NCBI GenBank assembly: GCA_024278275.1
Contig: JAJRTN010000182.1
Span: 1 to 54,019 of the forward strand
Reading direction: 5' to 3'
DNA: 54,019 nucleotides
DNA from: Candidatus Hydrogenedentota bacterium
GTDB lineage: Bacteria > Hydrogenedentota > Hydrogenedentia > Hydrogenedentales > JAJRTN01
The notes below the pieces were generated by a model. That model did not search any database and was not told the DNA's origin. It was given only the letters and a program-made list of their open reading frames with translations. How positions within the stretch are numbered: the stretch's first letter is position 1; each line of letters starts with the position of its first letter. The translations under genes and the position numbers were made by a program. Of the stretch, positions 8,627-16,714 are shown piece by piece.

Positions 8627-9283
8627 ATGCTCAACCCCAAGCGAATGAAGTGTATTATCATGGGTATCCAGGGCTGTGGCAAAGGCACCCAGGCCAAAAT
8701 GCTGGAAGAAGATTTCGACATGGTGCATATCAGTATCGGCGACATGTTCCGATGGAATATCGAGCACCACACCAAACTGGGGACCCGGATCTCGCGCACT
8801 ATCAAGGAAGGCAACCTGGTTTCCGACGAGGTGGTGATACAACTGCTTCGCCAGCGATTGAATGAACACGACTGGAATTTCGGCTTTATACTCGACGGAT
8901 TCCCGCGCAACCTGGTCCAGGCCGAATTTCTCCTTGAAACCTACGACATCAACGCGGTAATCCTGATCGAAGTATCCGACGAGGTGGTAATGCGCCGGAT
9001 CCAGGGAAGGCGTCATTGTCCCGCCTGTGGTCTCGATTACAACGTCGAGTTCATGCCCCCCAAGGTGGCCGGTTTTTGCGACGGCTGCGGCACGGCCCTC
9101 GCCATGCGCGAGGATGACAACGAGGACGCCATCCGCAAGCGACTGAGCAACTACCACGCTGAGACGAGGCCTCTCGTGGAAGTCTTTGATCGCCAAGGCA
9201 TGCTGGTACGGGTGGATGGGGCCAAGACCCCGCGGGAAGTGCAGCAGGCGATGCGTGACCGCCTGGGGATGCCGCGGGAGTGA
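8627..9283 (+). CDS. adk: Adenylate kinase with zinc-finger LID
   Basis: This 218-aa enzyme catalyses ATP + AMP = 2 ADP. The P-loop GIQGCGKGT is at residues 13-21 and the NMP-binding region includes ISIGDMFRW. The LID carries four cysteines at 131, 134, 151 and 154, as in zinc-binding adenylate kinases, although the intervening text is divergent from enteric enzymes. AGGAGGA (8614-8620) lies six bases before the ATG at 8627. The same frame runs open upstream into ppk2, but that extension overlaps the kinase gene and has no family resemblance. It is probably cotranscribed with ppk2. The paralogue status (main Adk or accessory) cannot be told from one window. Confidence 0.9.
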   Translation: MLNPKRMKCIIMGIQGCGKGTQAKMLEEDFDMVHISIGDMFRWNIEHHTKLGTRISRTIKEGNLVSDEVVIQLLRQRLNEHDWNFGFILDGFPRNLVQAEFLLETYDINAVILIEVSDEVVMRRIQGRRHCPACGLDYNVEFMPPKVAGFCDGCGTALAMREDDNEDAIRKRLSNYHAETRPLVEVFDRQGMLVRVDGAKTPREVQQAMRDRLGMPRE

Positions 9284-9355
9284 CCCCCCGCTTTAACCCG
9301 ACCCGGCCGGTCGGAAGCAGGAATCGCCCAAACCATCCGTGCCACGACCAGCCCT

Positions 9356-9434
9356 TATCCCCGCGAAAACGGGCCCCATGACAGGGAGCAACACCTTGGC
9401 CTTTCCCGTGGATTCTCACGTTCGCGGAAATGAC
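9356..9434. repeat. Pair of inverted REP-like elements
   Basis: A word close to TTATCCCCGCGAAAACGGG (9355-9373) on the plus strand faces TTCGCGGAAATGACG (9421-9435), whose reverse complement is CGTCATTTCCGCGAA. Both are forms of the TCATTCCCGCG repeat seen elsewhere in the window. They occupy the gap between adk and the convergent membrane gene (9284-9542), in which I see no gene. Confidence 0.5.
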
Positions 9435-9542
9435 GAAAGGGTAAACGCGCTTTCGTGACATTGGTGCCGTGCTTCACGGGGTAAGGGGCTGCCTGTTTTC
9501 CTGTCCATGCGGTGCATTCACGTCCGTGACCACGCCGAATGA

Positions 9543-10124
9543 CTACTCCCCGCCGTCCAACCGTTCTTTCCGATGGCTCAGCATGGCCAGGGTGGCGGCG
9601 CCGAGCCCGCGAATCAATACGTTCAGTTGGTAGATCTGCCCCAGGAAAGGAACAAGGAAGACCAGCTCCGTCACGGCGCCCCCGATCACCAGCGTACCCG
9701 GGGCATCGGCCGCGTCGGGACGAAGACGCCGGGCCACGGCACGGTACCCCGTGGCAAAGCCAAGGAGCACCAGGAAAACCAGCAGCGCGGCCAGCAGCAG
9801 GCCCACCAGGGCAAGCACGCTGGAAGCGATGAGAAGCAGCACAAGGGAGGTTCCCGCGATGGCATTCACAAGGCCGGCGATGTAGCAGCGCCAGGGACGG
9901 GTGTGGTAGAAGTCCAGGGAACGCGCCGTCAGTCGTGGCCAGGTGGCCTCCAGCCAAAGGGCCGCCCCCACCATGGCGGCTTTCAGAAGGAGTGTAACCA
10001 GCACCACGGACAACACCGCCAGCAACACGCTTCCCAAACCGACATACTTGAGGGCTTCATCCACGGGGGCGCCCGCCTCCGCGGCCGCGGTACCCGCCAC
10101 GATGACCATGCTCGCCATATCCAT
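9543..10124 (-). CDS. Polytopic membrane protein, 193 aa, unknown function
   Basis: The start MDMASMVIVAG is supported by an AGGAGG eight bases upstream of the ATG at 10124. Residues 17-50, 75-125 and 150-180 are strongly hydrophobic and imply about five membrane spans, ending in a basic tail (LSHRKERLDGGE). The C-terminal part, VFLVPFLGQIYQLNVLIRGL, resembles the end of the 176-aa protein at 14168-14698, so the two may be distant paralogues. It lies 145 bases downstream of the anti-sigma gene in the same direction and may be the last gene of that unit. No enzymatic motif is visible. Confidence 0.65.
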   Translation of the reverse strand: MDMASMVIVAGTAAAEAGAPVDEALKYVGLGSVLLAVLSVVLVTLLLKAAMVGAALWLEATWPRLTARSLDFYHTRPWRCYIAGLVNAIAGTSLVLLLIASSVLALVGLLLAALLVFLVLLGFATGYRAVARRLRPDAADAPGTLVIGGAVTELVFLVPFLGQIYQLNVLIRGLGAATLAMLSHRKERLDGGE

Positions 10125-10269
10125 GCTCTGTTCCTCCTGGAAATACCACCGGCAACCCGACAACCGGGTCCTTTTTCATCATTGCGGAGAAGCCTAAACC
10201 TGCCTGCCTCCGCAAGTTTCTTGCCGGCCGTAGGGTGCGCTGATGCGCACCGCGATTATCTTGCGTTTC

Positions 10270-10848
10270 TCAACCCCTTGCGTGGCGCGTACTCTTGCGC
10301 CCCGCGGTGGTGCCGAGGTGATGCGCCTCGAAAGCGTTGAACAGCACCAGCACCAGCGCCGCGCCCCCCACGCCGCTCCAAAGCAACAGCGGGGAAAGCA
10401 GCCCGGTTCCCTGTTCGAGCCAGCCCGTTCCCATGCTCCAGACTTCCCGGAAAGGCAACGCCATCTGCGCGCCCAAAGCGTGCCAGGCCTGCGGGTCGCG
10501 CCAGGCATCGACCTCGTGCCACCAGAGGCGCATGTTCCACGGCAGGGGATAGAACCAGCCGGCAAGGGCGGCCGAGATACAGGCGGCCAGGCCCGCGCCC
10601 CAACGGGCGGCGGCGGGTTGACGGGCGCCACGGCGTTCTTCCGCCACGGCTTTCTTGACGCGTGCCGCCAGGCCTTCGGGGGCCGTCGGCGCGGGCGCTT
10701 CCCGCAGGTCCATTTCGAGCGCGTCCAGTTCTGCCCGGTATCGCGCACAACCTGCGCACCCTTCCAGGTGCGCCTTCGTTTCGCGGGTCAAGGGCGTACA
10801 GGCGTCAAAGGACGCCGCCAGCCGTCGCCGTATCACTTCACACTTCAT
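10270..10848 (-). CDS. Zinc-finger (ZAS) anti-sigma factor, membrane-anchored
   Basis: The 192-aa protein starts with a zinc-binding anti-sigma domain: the H-x3-C-x2-C signature HLEGCAGC occupies residues 27-34, with Cys3 as a possible fourth ligand. Two hydrophobic stretches (about 79-104 and 149-174) can anchor it in the membrane. Such proteins hold their cognate ECF sigma factor inactive until a signal releases it. The start codon overlaps the stop of the sigma gene by four bases, which ties the two together as a cognate pair. The signal is unknown. The wide extracytoplasmic stretch between the membrane segments, rich in Trp, may sense it. Confidence 0.85.
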   Translation of the reverse strand: MKCEVIRRRLAASFDACTPLTRETKAHLEGCAGCARYRAELDALEMDLREAPAPTAPEGLAARVKKAVAEERRGARQPAAARWGAGLAACISAALAGWFYPLPWNMRLWWHEVDAWRDPQAWHALGAQMALPFREVWSMGTGWLEQGTGLLSPLLLWSGVGGAALVLVLFNAFEAHHLGTTAGRKSTRHARG

Positions 10849-11579
10849 AGGGTTTCATCTCCCGTAAGCATTTCGCGCATCCGTTTGCGCGCACGATGGA
10901 GCGCCACCTTGGCCGCGCTCTCGCCCATGCCCACGATTTCCCCCGCTTCCCGCAGGGGCATTTCCTCGTGGTAATGCAACCGCACCAGCGTCGCCACCCT
11001 CGGCGGAAGCTGGTCAATGGCTTCTTCGAGCCGCGCCCGGCGTTCCGACCGCTCCACCAGGCTTCGTCCGTCGGGCCGTGGCGACACCGCTTCACGGCGG
11101 GGCTTGCCATCGTCCGTCTCCGCGTCCAGCGAAGTCGCCTGGATACGCCGGCTTTTCGTGCGCAGCGCGTTCAGGCCCACGTTCGTTGCGATAGTATACA
11201 ACCAATTTCGAAAGGGACGCCGCGTGTCAAAGCGCGCCAGTGCCCGGTATGCCCGTATAAAAGTCTCCTGGGTCAGGTCTTCCGCGTCTTCCCGGCTTCG
11301 CACGATTCGCCGCAGGTGCGCATGGATGCGCCCGGTGTAGGCATCCACCAGCCGGTCGAAAGCCGAGGCATCACCCGCGCGGGCACGGGCCGCGCAGGCA
11401 TATTCCCACGCGGACACACCCGTCTCCACCGGGGCCTCGCCCACGTCCGCTGTCCGCGCTTTTCCACGCTGCCAATCCAAAAGCCGGATAATCTCCCCTC
11501 GCATCCCGCGCGCGGGGGTTCTCCCGCCGGTGCCGCGGGCCGCAAGGCCATTGTTATGCAGCACGCCCGCCACCTTCAA
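10845..11579 (-). CDS. ECF-type RNA polymerase sigma factor
   Basis: This 244-aa protein has sigma region 2 at about 71-141, including the core-binding motif DLTQETF (102-108) and FRNWLYTIATNVGLNALR. The region 4 helix-turn-helix lies at about 184-238, with LPPRVATLVRLHYHEEMPL and GESAAKVALHRARKRM. The 70-residue N-terminal extension is unusual if the TTG start at 11579 is right. GGGAGG lies six bases upstream of that TTG, and the frame would then overlap the end of the DUF1501 gene by 26 bases. An ATG at 11504 is the main alternative and would give a 219-aa protein. It probably directs its own operon. Confidence 0.88.
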   Translation of the reverse strand: MKVAGVLHNNGLAARGTGGRTPARGMRGEIIRLLDWQRGKARTADVGEAPVETGVSAWEYACAARARAGDASAFDRLVDAYTGRIHAHLRRIVRSREDAEDLTQETFIRAYRALARFDTRRPFRNWLYTIATNVGLNALRTKSRRIQATSLDAETDDGKPRREAVSPRPDGRSLVERSERRARLEEAIDQLPPRVATLVRLHYHEEMPLREAGEIVGMGESAAKVALHRARKRMREMLTGDETL

Positions 11580-12717
11580 GCGATGCCTCCCGGGTTCCGT
11601 CTTCCCCGTAGAGGTCCACCGGAGACAGGGCCGGCCCGGGGAAGACCGGTTTCAAGTCGTCCACCCCGCCATGACGGCGCAGGATCGACGCCAACACGTT
11701 TCGATAGTTGAAAACCACCGGCAGGTCGCCCGGCCCTTCCAGATGTTCCGGGCTCAATCCCGGCCAATCGTGGATCACGCGGCCGCCACGGACCCCGCCG
11801 CCGAGGACGAACATTACGCCGCCACGACCATGGTCGGTGCCGAGGGAGGCGTTCTCATAGACCCGCCGGCCAAACTCGGACATGACCACCACGGTCACGT
11901 GGGCCATCTCGGGGCCAAGGTCGCGTTGGAACGCATCGAGACCGTCCGCCAGGCGCCGCATGAGCGGCGTGATGAGGGGGCCCTCCGCGAAATGGGAATC
12001 CCAGCCGTTGAGATCGAGCGACACGGCCCGCACCCCTACCTCAGCGCGAATGAGCTGGGCGGTCTGCCGCAGTCCGTGGGCGAAGTCATCGGTGGGGTAG
12101 CGAACATCGTGCTCGGGGCGATAGTCCGCTTCACGCAGGGTTTCGAGTTTGCGCATGGCGTTCAGCATGTCCCGGCCGGCTTCGCCCAGGTCGTTTCGTT
12201 CCGCGCCGTACAGCGAGGAAAGGGCGTCGAAGAATCCGGGTGCCGATGCGCCGAAATCGAAGGTGTCGAAGGACTCCATCACGACCGACGCCGGGGCGCC
12301 GCGCAGCACTTCGGGCTGGGTTTTCGCCAGGGCGATGGCCGAAAGGGGACCGGCCTGGCGGTAGGCCGTGCGCAAGTAGCGCGCCAGCCATCCGCCCATG
12401 ACGTGGCCCCCATGCTCCATGAAATCCTGGGCCTCGAAATGCGACCGTGTCCGGTCTTCCGAACCCGCCTGGTGAATCACGACCAGGTCGCCGTCGTGGT
12501 AGGCGGGCAGGAGGGACGCCAACGCTGGGTTGAAACCGAAGAGGTCGTCCAGCCGCGCCGTGTCGCCCTGGCCTATGCCGATACGTCCGCGCTGGCGGTA
12601 GTATTCGTCATCCTCGACGGGCACCACCATGTTCAGACCATCGGCGCCACCCCGGAGAAACACCACCACCAGCGTATGGTCTGTTTCAGCGCCGGGCGTC
12701 AGAAATCCCTGTTGCAT
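11554..12717 (-). CDS. DUF1501 family protein
   Basis: The 387-aa product begins MQQGFLTPGAETDHTLVVVF and continues LRGGADGLNMVVPVED, the hallmark opening of DUF1501 proteins, a family with an alkaline-phosphatase/sulfatase-like fold common in Planctomycetes. VVVMSEFGRRVYENAS followed by DHGRGGVMFVLGG marks its C-terminal half. The frame runs open far upstream, but that part is the DUF1800 gene read out of frame; the ATG at 12717 sits two bases after the DUF1800 stop. Unlike many relatives, it has no Tat signal at its N-terminus. DUF1501 and DUF1800 proteins are usually encoded as a pair, and a shared exported complex is suspected but unproven. Confidence 0.88.
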   Translation of the reverse strand: MQQGFLTPGAETDHTLVVVFLRGGADGLNMVVPVEDDEYYRQRGRIGIGQGDTARLDDLFGFNPALASLLPAYHDGDLVVIHQAGSEDRTRSHFEAQDFMEHGGHVMGGWLARYLRTAYRQAGPLSAIALAKTQPEVLRGAPASVVMESFDTFDFGASAPGFFDALSSLYGAERNDLGEAGRDMLNAMRKLETLREADYRPEHDVRYPTDDFAHGLRQTAQLIRAEVGVRAVSLDLNGWDSHFAEGPLITPLMRRLADGLDAFQRDLGPEMAHVTVVVMSEFGRRVYENASLGTDHGRGGVMFVLGGGVRGGRVIHDWPGLSPEHLEGPGDLPVVFNYRNVLASILRRHGGVDDLKPVFPGPALSPVDLYGEDGTREASLEGGGRAA

Positions 12718-12719
12718 GC

Positions 12720-14171
12720 TTAGTACCTCTGGAACGCGGGCGAGGCCAACAGCGCCGCGGGAACCAGCCCCGAAGCCGCGATGGCCGTCCGTTCGTCCCC
12801 GTTCGGTTGCCGGCCAAGAAAATGCGTCATAAGCCCCGTTTCCCCGCCCAGCCCCGCGTGCAACGCCGCCCAGTCCACGTGAACACCCGGCACGGTGTTC
12901 CGCGCGAGGGCCACGGCAAAGTGCCATCGCCACAAGAGCGTGCCCAGCCAGGGCGTCTCTTCCACGGGATACCCGTCCGGCGTGGGGTACTGGTACGGCG
13001 CGTGGCCCATGCGCTGCAAATAATCCGGCAATCCACCCTCGCCGCGCGTTTCCGCCGCGGTGGCGCGCAGGGCCGAAGCCAGGTAACGGAAGGGCCGCTT
13101 GAAACGTTGGCCCGCCGATTGGCGGAAGGCATCGGTATGAAAGAGCGCGCGCAAGGTGGGCCGAATGGCGCCACCATGGTTGAGAAAGGCCCCGGTCACG
13201 GTCCCTATGGCCTGCTCCGGCGGCGTGTCGCTGATGAAATAGCGGCAGAGTTTCATCGCCAAATGCCGGGCGGTCATGGGATGCAGGGCGACGATATCCA
13301 ACACCCGGTCCAGGTCTTTCCTGCCCTGGCCCGCCGGAATCGCATGGCCCAGCACCTGCTTCGGGCCGTCGTCGTGCCATTCGGCGCGGAACTCCACGCG
13401 GCCCTTGTTCATCATTTCCTCGGAACGCACGTACCACCCGGTAAGGCAACGCGCCACCTCCATCACGTCCCGCTGGGAATAACCACCGTCCACGCCCAGG
13501 GTGTGAAGCTCCAGCAGCTCGCGGGCGTAATTCTCGTTCGGCACGGCCTCGGCGTTGTTCTTCCGGTTGGATCGGCCGTCGAGATACCACAGCATGGCCG
13601 GGCTCAGGGCCGAGGCCCGGAGCATGGCGGGAAAGGAACCCAAGGCATGTCTGCGAATGATGTCGCGGTCGTCCGCCACTTTCAGCCAGGGGCAGTCCCC
13701 CTTCGACATGTCGATGTTGAAGTGATCGCCCCAGAAATCGGCCATGACCTCCTGCAATTGGCGCCGGCTGTACACCGCGCGGATCAGTTTACCTTGCGAG
13801 AGTTCCTTTTGGAGGAAATCCGCCTTGTATTCAAACAATTCCCCGGCGGGCAGGTGCAAGGTCTCCAGCCGGCGCACCTGGTATTGGCACCACGTGTCGT
13901 CGATGGTCTCCGGGGAAAGCTGCTCTTCCAGGAACGCCTCGACGCCCATCCGGGAAACCCGCGCATGGGCGCCCGGCGTGGGGCCGAAGGTCAGCCGGTT
14001 CAGCGCGTGGGATACCGGGTCAATCTTCTCGCCCGTCGGCGGTGCTCCCAGGGCTTCCCCGGGCCGCGAAGGCGGCAGTACCCCCGCCAGGTTGACCGGC
14101 GGGCACCCGCTCAAGGCGAGCGCGGAAAACCCGCCGGCCCAGAGGAGAAAACTTCGCCGTGACGGTTTCAT
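12720..14171 (-). CDS. DUF1800 family lipoprotein
   Basis: The 483-aa protein starts MKPSRRSFLLWAGGFSAL and has the lipobox LSGC at 20-23. The twin arginine before a hydrophobic segment suggests Tat export followed by lipid attachment. DUF1800 features include HALNRLTFGPTPGAHARV near residue 55, VMADFWGDHFNIDMSKGD in the middle, then NENYARELLELHTLGVDGGY and VARCLTGWYV. The molecular role of the family is unknown, although it is nearly always paired with DUF1501. The ATG overlaps the stop of the upstream membrane gene by four bases. This gene and DUF1501 sit upstream of an ECF sigma/anti-sigma pair, suggesting envelope-stress or autoregulatory control. Confidence 0.88.
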   Translation of the reverse strand: MKPSRRSFLLWAGGFSALALSGCPPVNLAGVLPPSRPGEALGAPPTGEKIDPVSHALNRLTFGPTPGAHARVSRMGVEAFLEEQLSPETIDDTWCQYQVRRLETLHLPAGELFEYKADFLQKELSQGKLIRAVYSRRQLQEVMADFWGDHFNIDMSKGDCPWLKVADDRDIIRRHALGSFPAMLRASALSPAMLWYLDGRSNRKNNAEAVPNENYARELLELHTLGVDGGYSQRDVMEVARCLTGWYVRSEEMMNKGRVEFRAEWHDDGPKQVLGHAIPAGQGRKDLDRVLDIVALHPMTARHLAMKLCRYFISDTPPEQAIGTVTGAFLNHGGAIRPTLRALFHTDAFRQSAGQRFKRPFRYLASALRATAAETRGEGGLPDYLQRMGHAPYQYPTPDGYPVEETPWLGTLLWRWHFAVALARNTVPGVHVDWAALHAGLGGETGLMTHFLGRQPNGDERTAIAASGLVPAALLASPAFQRY

Positions 14172-14698
14172 GCGCCGGCCGCCTGCGCGTCCGCCGGCGC
14201 GGCCGGGGTTTCCGCCTTGGCCTTCGGCTTGCGCAGGGCAGTCGCCGCGGCGCCCACGCCGCTGACCAGCGTGAGGGGCAGCACCAGGAACCAGCCCACC
14301 ATGGGCAGCACGAAGGCAATGGCCAGCACCGTGCCGCCGCGGTACACACGCCGCCAGGGCTGGGCTTCATCGACGGGCGACGGCAGCCGTTCGCCGATCA
14401 GTCGGCACAGCCCCGAGGACCCCAGCAGCCCGGCGGTAAAAAGCAGCACGAGCACCGCGAATCCAATGAACTTACCGCCCGCCCCCGGCGCGCTGACCAG
14501 GCCGATCCCCACGAGGGTCACCGGTACGGTCACCAGGATGCCGATAAGGGTCGTGCGTATGGGACGGGTGGCGTACCGGGCGCGGGCGCGATCCACCACG
14601 CCGGGATAGAGCGCCTCGAAAAGCACCCAATAGCTCACCAGGGTAATCAACAGGCCCAGCACGAGGAACACCCACTTAAAGAGGTCCGCCATAATCAT
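14168..14698 (-). CDS. Four-span membrane protein, 176 aa, first gene of the DUF1800 unit
   Basis: Four hydrophobic stretches are visible (about 5-30, 48-70, 78-98 and 121-150), ending in a Lys/Ala/Pro-rich tail. GAGGAG lies nine bases before the ATG at 14698; an internal ATG at 14692 is also possible. I do not recognise a family. Its last span (FVLPMVGWFLVLPLTLVSGV) resembles the end of the 193-aa protein at the other end of this gene cluster. Because its stop overlaps the DUF1800 start, it belongs to the same transcript and may help export or anchor the DUF1800/DUF1501 products. Confidence 0.65.
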   Translation of the reverse strand: MIMADLFKWVFLVLGLLITLVSYWVLFEALYPGVVDRARARYATRPIRTTLIGILVTVPVTLVGIGLVSAPGAGGKFIGFAVLVLLFTAGLLGSSGLCRLIGERLPSPVDEAQPWRRVYRGGTVLAIAFVLPMVGWFLVLPLTLVSGVGAAATALRKPKAKAETPAAPADAQAAGA

Positions 14699-14869
14699 AG
14701 GTCATGTCTCCTCGGACCGTTGCGGCCGAACCACCGGCCACGTCCTACGGCCCATGGAGGTCAAGTACCCCGTGGCGACACGGTAGGTTACAGCCGGTCA
14801 AAGCGATCTGCGGCCCGTGTGTTACACTGTGTGGAGCCTGGAAATGAAATACGGTATCAAGAGAAGATC

Positions 14870-15094
14870 ATGTTGGGCGAAATGACAACAGCCTGGATGT
14901 TTGTAGCCTTGATTGAAACGTGTGTAGGTTCGGCGACGGCCCTTTACGGGTGGAGGCAGAAAGAGCCCTGGTCACTCACCCTCGGCATTGCCTTGACCCT
15001 GGTGCCCGGCTTTGTCCACACCGCCTGGATCACCATGTTGGCGGGGCTGGGCCTGTTGTCGCTTTTATTCGTTGCCAAACGTATGCTCGGCTAA
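14870..15094 (+). CDS. Small two-span membrane protein, 74 aa
   Basis: The peptide begins MLGEMTTAWMFVALIETCVG and has two hydrophobic segments, about residues 8-26 and 37-70, joined by the short polar loop GWRQKEPWS. It ends with a basic KRMLG. The ribosome binding site AGAGAAG is weak; an ATG four codons later is possible. It is transcribed away from the DUF1800 unit, so 14699-14869 is a divergent control region. No family is recognised. The frame remains open far upstream, but that stretch is antisense to the membrane gene and should not be included. Confidence 0.5.
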   Translation: MLGEMTTAWMFVALIETCVGSATALYGWRQKEPWSLTLGIALTLVPGFVHTAWITMLAGLGLLSLLFVAKRMLG

Positions 15095-15168
15095 GCCGGG
15101 GCCCATGATGACAAAACGTCACCCCCACCGTCATTTCCGCGCAAGGGCCTGTCGATTTAGTACGTAGT

Positions 15169-15253
15169 GGTGGGCCTTGGCCCACCACGACTGAAACCTT
15201 GACGACGAAGCCGTCTCCCTTGGAAGAACGGCCATGGTGGGCCAAGGCCCACC
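15169..15253. repeat. 85-bp palindrome-bounded element, copy 1
   Basis: The element starts with GGTGGGCCTTGGCCCACC (15169-15186) and ends with its reverse complement GGTGGGCCAAGGCCCACC (15236-15253). Each end is itself palindromic apart from two central bases. The inner part is almost identical to the copy at 23705-23789. It is flanked by REP-like TCATT(T/C)CCGCG words at 15128-15150 and 15268-15296. It sits in the convergent gap 15095-15361, which holds no gene. Confidence 0.8.
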
Positions 15254-15267
15254 CGGAACAAACAATC

Positions 15268-15296
15268 CGTCATTCCCGCGACGGTGGGAACGCGGA
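15268..15296 (+). repeat. REP-like TCATTCCCGCG element
   Basis: CGTCATTCCCGCGACGGTGG and the following bases form a degenerate copy of the same repeat found at 23654, 23855 and 30478. Confidence 0.5.
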
Positions 15297-15361
15297 TTGC
15301 CGTGGTCGCCCGATACTCCCTCGCAATAACGGTTCCGATGGGCCGTGGGCGGTTGCGTCGT

Positions 15362-16540
15362 TCATCCTCCGCCCGGTGAGCGGTCCTCGATAAACTTGAG
15401 CACCACGATGCCGAAGAGGATGAAGAGCAGGGCCAGTACGTGGATGAGGAAGTTGTAGGGCGCGGGGGTGACGGAGAAGATAAAGGCCATGAGTCCCATG
15501 CAAGCGGAAATGTAGTAGAGGGAGAGGACGACTTTTCGCTGGCCGAGGCCCAGGTTCAACAGGCGGTGGTGCAGGTGATCGCGGTCGGCCTGGAAGAACC
15601 CCCCAATGCCCGCGCGGCGCATGCGGCGCAACATGCTGAGGACCGTGTCCAGGATGGGCACCGCCATGACCACCACGGGCACGGAAAGGGCGATGGCCGC
15701 CACGCCCTTCTGACGGACGAAGAGGGTCGTGGTGCCCAGGATGAAGCCCAGGAAGAGCGCGCCCGTGTCGCCCATGAAAATGGACGCGGGGTGAAAGTTG
15801 TAGCGCAGAAAGGCGAGGGTTGTGCCCATGAGACCGGCCATGATGAGGCAGGAGATGACCTGCTTGTGCATGAGTCCGATGGCGAAGACCGACGCGGCGC
15901 AAATGAAGACCAGCCCCGCCGCGAGACCGTCGAGGCCGTCGGAAAAATTGATGGCGTTCATCACCCCGGCAATCCAGAGGGGCGTGATGAAGAGGGCCAG
16001 CCAGCCCACATGCACCGTGCCCTCGGTGAAGGGATTGGCGATTTCGGCGGTGCGGAAACCCCAGACGTAGAGGAAGGCGATCAGCCCCAGTTCCATGGTG
16101 AGCTTGAGGCTGTTGCGCATGTCGCGCACATCATCATAGATGCCCATGAGCACGATGATGGTGCCCACGAGGGCCATGGGATAGAAGAGCTCGCGGTTAT
16201 ATTCGGGGCGCGCCACGGCCACGTAGGCCAGGGTTCCCAGGAATGCGGCGTAAAAGGCCAGTCCCCCCAGGTAGGGCACGCTTTGCCGGTGGATTTTGCG
16301 ATCCCGGTCGGGATGATCCACCACGTCGAGGGCGCGTGCCAGGCGGCGGAAAACCGGTACGAGCATGAAGGTGATCACGAAGGCGCCCGCGCCGATGATC
16401 GCGTAAGCGCCCAGCGGATGCCCCTCCGGTTCTTTGCCCGGCGCGGCATGGGTCACGGCCATCCAGTAGACAAGGCTGAACAGGCTGAACAGGCCCAGTA
16501 CCAGCGTCCATAGAATGGCGATACGTTTCATCGGCGTCAT
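15362..16540 (-). CDS. WecA/MraY-family undecaprenyl-phosphate sugar-1-phosphate transferase
   Basis: The 392-aa polytopic enzyme transfers a sugar-1-phosphate (commonly GlcNAc-1-P) from a UDP-sugar to undecaprenyl phosphate, the first step of many surface polymers. Family motifs appear in order: DHPDRDRKIHRQSVPYLGG at about 75-93, the Mg-binding DD at 136-137 in GIYDDVRD, NAINFSDGLDG at 195-205, GDTG at 257-260 and the His-rich DRDHLHHRLLNLG at 319-331. About eleven membrane spans are visible. GGAGA five bases upstream supports the ATG at 16540. It is WecA-like rather than MraY because of the HLHHRL loop and the context of glycosyltransferases. The exact sugar is unknown. Confidence 0.9.
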   Translation of the reverse strand: MTPMKRIAILWTLVLGLFSLFSLVYWMAVTHAAPGKEPEGHPLGAYAIIGAGAFVITFMLVPVFRRLARALDVVDHPDRDRKIHRQSVPYLGGLAFYAAFLGTLAYVAVARPEYNRELFYPMALVGTIIVLMGIYDDVRDMRNSLKLTMELGLIAFLYVWGFRTAEIANPFTEGTVHVGWLALFITPLWIAGVMNAINFSDGLDGLAAGLVFICAASVFAIGLMHKQVISCLIMAGLMGTTLAFLRYNFHPASIFMGDTGALFLGFILGTTTLFVRQKGVAAIALSVPVVVMAVPILDTVLSMLRRMRRAGIGGFFQADRDHLHHRLLNLGLGQRKVVLSLYYISACMGLMAFIFSVTPAPYNFLIHVLALLFILFGIVVLKFIEDRSPGGG

Positions 16541-16714
16541 GGGTTCTCCTGTGCCCTCAGGAATAGGCTCAGGTATCAGGATACAGGATCAGTCACCTTA
16601 GCGAAGATCAAGTCGCGTCAGTGTGTCTACAGTTCTTGTCCCTCTGGCATAATCCTTTGCACCCAGTTGGTTTTCGGTTTCCTAGGTGTCTTCAAAAGAG
16701 ACGCGGGGTCCACA

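Noticed and set aside
12718-13590. N-terminal extension of the DUF1501 frame
   Set aside because: It is the DUF1800 gene read out of frame; the DUF1501 homology begins at the ATG at 12717.
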